Source: an uncultured Clostridia bacterium (GTDB taxonomy: Bacteria > Bacillota > Clostridia > TANB77 > CAG-508). Taken from it: a stretch of DNA of 15,525 nt. Location: assembly GCA_944386315.1 (NCBI GenBank), contig CALXAS010000012.1, forward strand, positions 1-15,525, read 5' to 3'. A program made the translations under genes and the position numbers. The notes under the pieces were generated by a model. It was given only the letters and a program-made list of their open reading frames with translations. It was not told the DNA's origin and made no database searches. Positions 14,101-15,525 of the stretch are shown one piece after another; position 1 is the stretch's first letter, and every line of letters starts with the position of its first letter.

Positions 14101-15525
14101 GCATATCTATTTTCCCAATAGTTATTTGTGTATTTTTTAATACTTCATTTAATATTTGTACATAATGCAATAAAATTCCTTGTGCAAAACTTTCTGAAAA
14201 TAGTTCTGTACAATATTCTAATTTGCATATTAAATTATGCTCTGTTGGTGTTATTTCTAAAGAAAAATCGAATTTAGCAATATGTGGGTCTGGCTCATAA
14301 TAGCTAGTTTCTCTTCCCTTAAAGTGCATATGTGCTTGTCCATCATTTTGATATACAAACATAGTATCAAATAAAGGAGAACGGTTAGCCACTCTTTTAA
14401 TATTCAAATTTTCTATTAATTCATCAAATGGATAATCTTGATGAGAAAAACATGCTAGTAAATGCTCGGTCATTCGTTTTAAAAAGTCCTCAAAGGTTTC
14501 TTTTCCTTGTATAGTTTGACGAATTGCTAAGGTGTTAACAAACATGCCTATCATATTTTCTGTATCTTTTCTATTTCTTCCTACGATAGGTGAACCTACG
14601 ATAATATCTTCGTTATTGGTATATTTATATAACAAGATATAATAAATACTCATTAAAAAGATATATGGTGTTGTATTATATTTCTTACATGCTTTATATA
14701 ATTGTGAGGTAACCTCTTCTTCTAATACTGTACTGATTTTTTCTCCTTTATAGGAACGTACTTGTCCTCTTGGATAAGTAGTTGGCATATCTAATACTAG
14801 TATATTTTTTTGGAATTGATTTACCCAAAATAATTTACTGTTGGCAAAAGAAGTAGTTTTGCGATAATGTTCTTCCCATACGGCATAATCTAAATAATCT
14901 ATTTCTGGCGAATTTCCTACCTCTTCTCCATTGTATAATTTGCATAGTTCTTCCATAAAAATACCCATAGAAGTACCATCACAAATGATATGGTGCATAT
15001 CTAATAATAATAAGGCTTTTCCATTATCAAATAAAATTAGCTTTTCACGTATAAGTGGCACTTTTTCTAAGTCAAATGGTTTTAAAAAGTCATGGAAAAT
15101 ATTATCCAAGTCGGAATATGGCAGTGTGCATACAGATAAATGAAATTCTTCTATTTTATCTATCGTTTTTTGTACCACTTCTCCTTCTTCTACCACAAAA
15201 TAAGTTCTAAAAGCTACATGTCTATTTAAAATAGTATGAATTGCTTTTTCTAATTGTGCTATATCTGGCTTTTCGTTAAACAAAATACCGCCTGGCATAT
15301 TATAGGTAATAGATTTTTCTCCTTCTATGCGCGTTGTATAATAAATTCTTTTTTGCGCAGAAGATAGCGGATAAGATTTCGCCTTAGGTGCTTTTTCTAT
15401 TTTTTGCTCTGCACCCTCCTCTATTTTGGTTTGTGTATCTATGTATTCTGCTAGTTTTACAATAGTTGGGTAGGTAAATATGTCTTTTACTGCTAATTTT
15501 ATAGAAAATGTAGTGTATATTTCCG
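11135..15525 (-). CDS. Non-ribosomal peptide synthetase, C-terminal part: (T)-C-A-T-reductase
   Basis: The frame is open from the right edge (1462 residues visible), so the ATG at 15298 is internal. Residue numbers count from the edge. 1-30 are the end of a carrier domain (IKLAVKDIFTYPTIVKLAEYI). C domain: about 50-480, PLSSAQKRIYY, RHVAFRTYF, catalytic HHIICDG (177-183), GMFVNTLAIR, HQDYPFDEL; LCL-like. A domain: about 495-965, VFTSGSTGTPKG (629-640), NEYGPTE (769-775), YHSGD, GRKDFQIKIHGLRIE and K960 in NGKID. Carrier: FDIGLDSL, with Ser1015 as phosphopantetheine site. Terminal reductase: about 1085-1460, NAD(P) loop GANGFVG (1091-1097) and YVRSK (Y1258, K1262). All catalytic residues are present. 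The reductase should release the peptide as an aldehyde or a derived product. No MbtH or phosphopantetheinyl transferase gene is in view; earlier modules lie outside the window. Confidence 0.95.
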   Translation of the reverse strand, partial: EIYTTFSIKLAVKDIFTYPTIVKLAEYIDTQTKIEEGAEQKIEKAPKAKSYPLSSAQKRIYYTTRIEGEKSITYNMPGGILFNEKPDIAQLEKAIHTILNRHVAFRTYFVVEEGEVVQKTIDKIEEFHLSVCTLPYSDLDNIFHDFLKPFDLEKVPLIREKLILFDNGKALLLLDMHHIICDGTSMGIFMEELCKLYNGEEVGNSPEIDYLDYAVWEEHYRKTTSFANSKLFWVNQFQKNILVLDMPTTYPRGQVRSYKGEKISTVLEEEVTSQLYKACKKYNTTPYIFLMSIYYILLYKYTNNEDIIVGSPIVGRNRKDTENMIGMFVNTLAIRQTIQGKETFEDFLKRMTEHLLACFSHQDYPFDELIENLNIKRVANRSPLFDTMFVYQNDGQAHMHFKGRETSYYEPDPHIAKFDFSLEITPTEHNLICKLEYCTELFSESFAQGILLHYVQILNEVLKNTQITIGKIDMLMPYEKLQICKEFNHTQNDFDLEKPFVTVFQEQVKKNPHKVALVFENKKITYQKLDELSDIVAYSLIKKNIKPGEIVAIKMPRSASIPIAMLGILKAGAAYLLIDPELPEDRIHDMLQITKCVYMLTSIPDMRYSELPKDFSPVLVKNTSPLSVVFTSGSTGTPKGTLLHRRGMLNLVYAYAERMHVKEFEHFASICAVSFDMFAVEIFVPLFNGKTLYLANYEEHKVPTAMGELITKNKIDFILITPSKLNLLLLTEETRKALGVLKSIQTGGEALTGNFYETIRKYSSATICNEYGPTETTACCSCQEIESPKEITIGKPLPNVQIYICDKDGNLCPVGVPGEICIAGAGVSYGYMQREDLSKKVFTDNPFGEGKLYHSGDVAKWNEKGEISYIGRKDFQIKIHGLRIELSEIEKRILAIPGVNNCRVLYHDEKNNEYLTAFFTAKLFLNVSQIKMELQKYLPLYMIPRYIIPLGKMPLTTNGKIDTKALENYKIQNIQSNNYVPPKTKEQKIFCQILEKLLSTKVGIYDNLFDIGLDSLMAIKLKVELLSKKIDISYADIFKYPTVYELASRNLQSGSTVDLADYDYTKIHQFLAKPTGDTIFKNDTNNVLLLGANGFVGAHILYSFLKKDKGNIYCIVRDKDGRNAKERLLEVLHFYFKEELDEYLGTRFFILTGSVTKENFGLNLEEMQEMSSKISCVINAAANVKHFGNYEKFKEINVDATQNMIEFCLKYHKRFLHISSLSVSGNSLANVGEKEENKEKISFSEHNLYVGQNLENVYVRSKFEAEKIVLENCIQKGLDAQILRLGNITNRLSDGCFQINPYENAFLVRLTTFLNIHMLPQDILGQYLEFTPVDSCGDAIITVLQNKNLSQPIYHIYNYHHLDMIDFMTYIKELGIHMKIVTEKEFARQMTKMLKNKEQKEKISGIVNDLTSDKRVEYTSHIQIIQEDTTAFFQKVGFEWPTIEKTYIEKYIAYLRKLKLIS

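Noticed and set aside
15296..15298. ATG as the NRPS start
   Set aside because: The frame is open to the right edge and the upstream residues contain the end of a carrier domain and the first C-domain motif, so the protein continues outside the window.
1..15525. CRISPR arrays, tRNA or rRNA genes, insertion sequences with transposase, prophage genes
   Set aside because: I found no regularly spaced repeats, cloverleaf sequences, transposase motifs or phage proteins in any frame.

Overview
The window is a 15.5 kb piece of an A+T-rich genome. Its gene content and codon use (low-GC Firmicute style: AGGAGG ribosome sites, TTGACA/TATAAT promoters, YozG-type regulator, ComM-DprA-YraN cluster, LCL-type NRPS) fit a Clostridia-like, probably gut-associated, bacterium. 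The organism is inferred from style; no rRNA or tRNA is present to confirm it.

Layout. (1) Positions 1-1052: the start of a small XRE/YozG-type regulator runs off the left edge. It is followed by a decayed GNAT acetyltransferase pseudogene and an intact GNAT gene. (2) 1053-3042: an ArsC/Spx-family thiol protein (minus strand) is divergent from a two-gene NUDIX operon, whose second gene is a NUDIX-HIT fusion. (3) 3102-6118, minus strand: comM, dprA and yraN. comM is broken by two +1 insertions next to the Walker A motif. dprA has a strong ribosome site but no canonical start codon at it. Both genes serve natural transformation, so this locus may be decaying, unless the lesions are sequence errors. 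(4) 6243-7296, plus strand: a compact three-gene cassette (DUF3791 / DUF3990 / small acidic protein) with its own promoter, translational coupling and a strong terminator. The middle protein carries a PARP-like ADP-ribosyltransferase signature, so a toxin-antitoxin or defence role is plausible. (5) 7300-7990: a promoter, a 5' leader hairpin and a 155-residue secreted protein of unknown function. Its mature part is far more G+C-rich (about 56% at 7501-7620) than its signal peptide and everything around it. (6) 8082-15525, minus strand: the C-terminal part of a large NRPS (end of a carrier domain, then C-A-T-reductase). It is followed 14 bp later by a 7TM-PAS sensor histidine kinase. After a terminator and a new promoter comes a REC-HD-GYP response regulator.

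How they work together. The NRPS has a terminal thioester reductase, so it should release a peptide aldehyde or a product derived from one (alcohol, imine or pyrazinone). NRPSs of this kind are known from gut Clostridia. The kinase gene is almost certainly co-transcribed with the NRPS and probably phosphorylates the neighbouring REC-HD-GYP protein, which should degrade cyclic-di-GMP. That links peptide production or sensing with second-messenger control. The most interesting points are the NRPS-signalling operon, the DUF3990 cassette, the chimeric secreted ORF, the NUDIX-HIT fusion and the broken comM/dprA pair.
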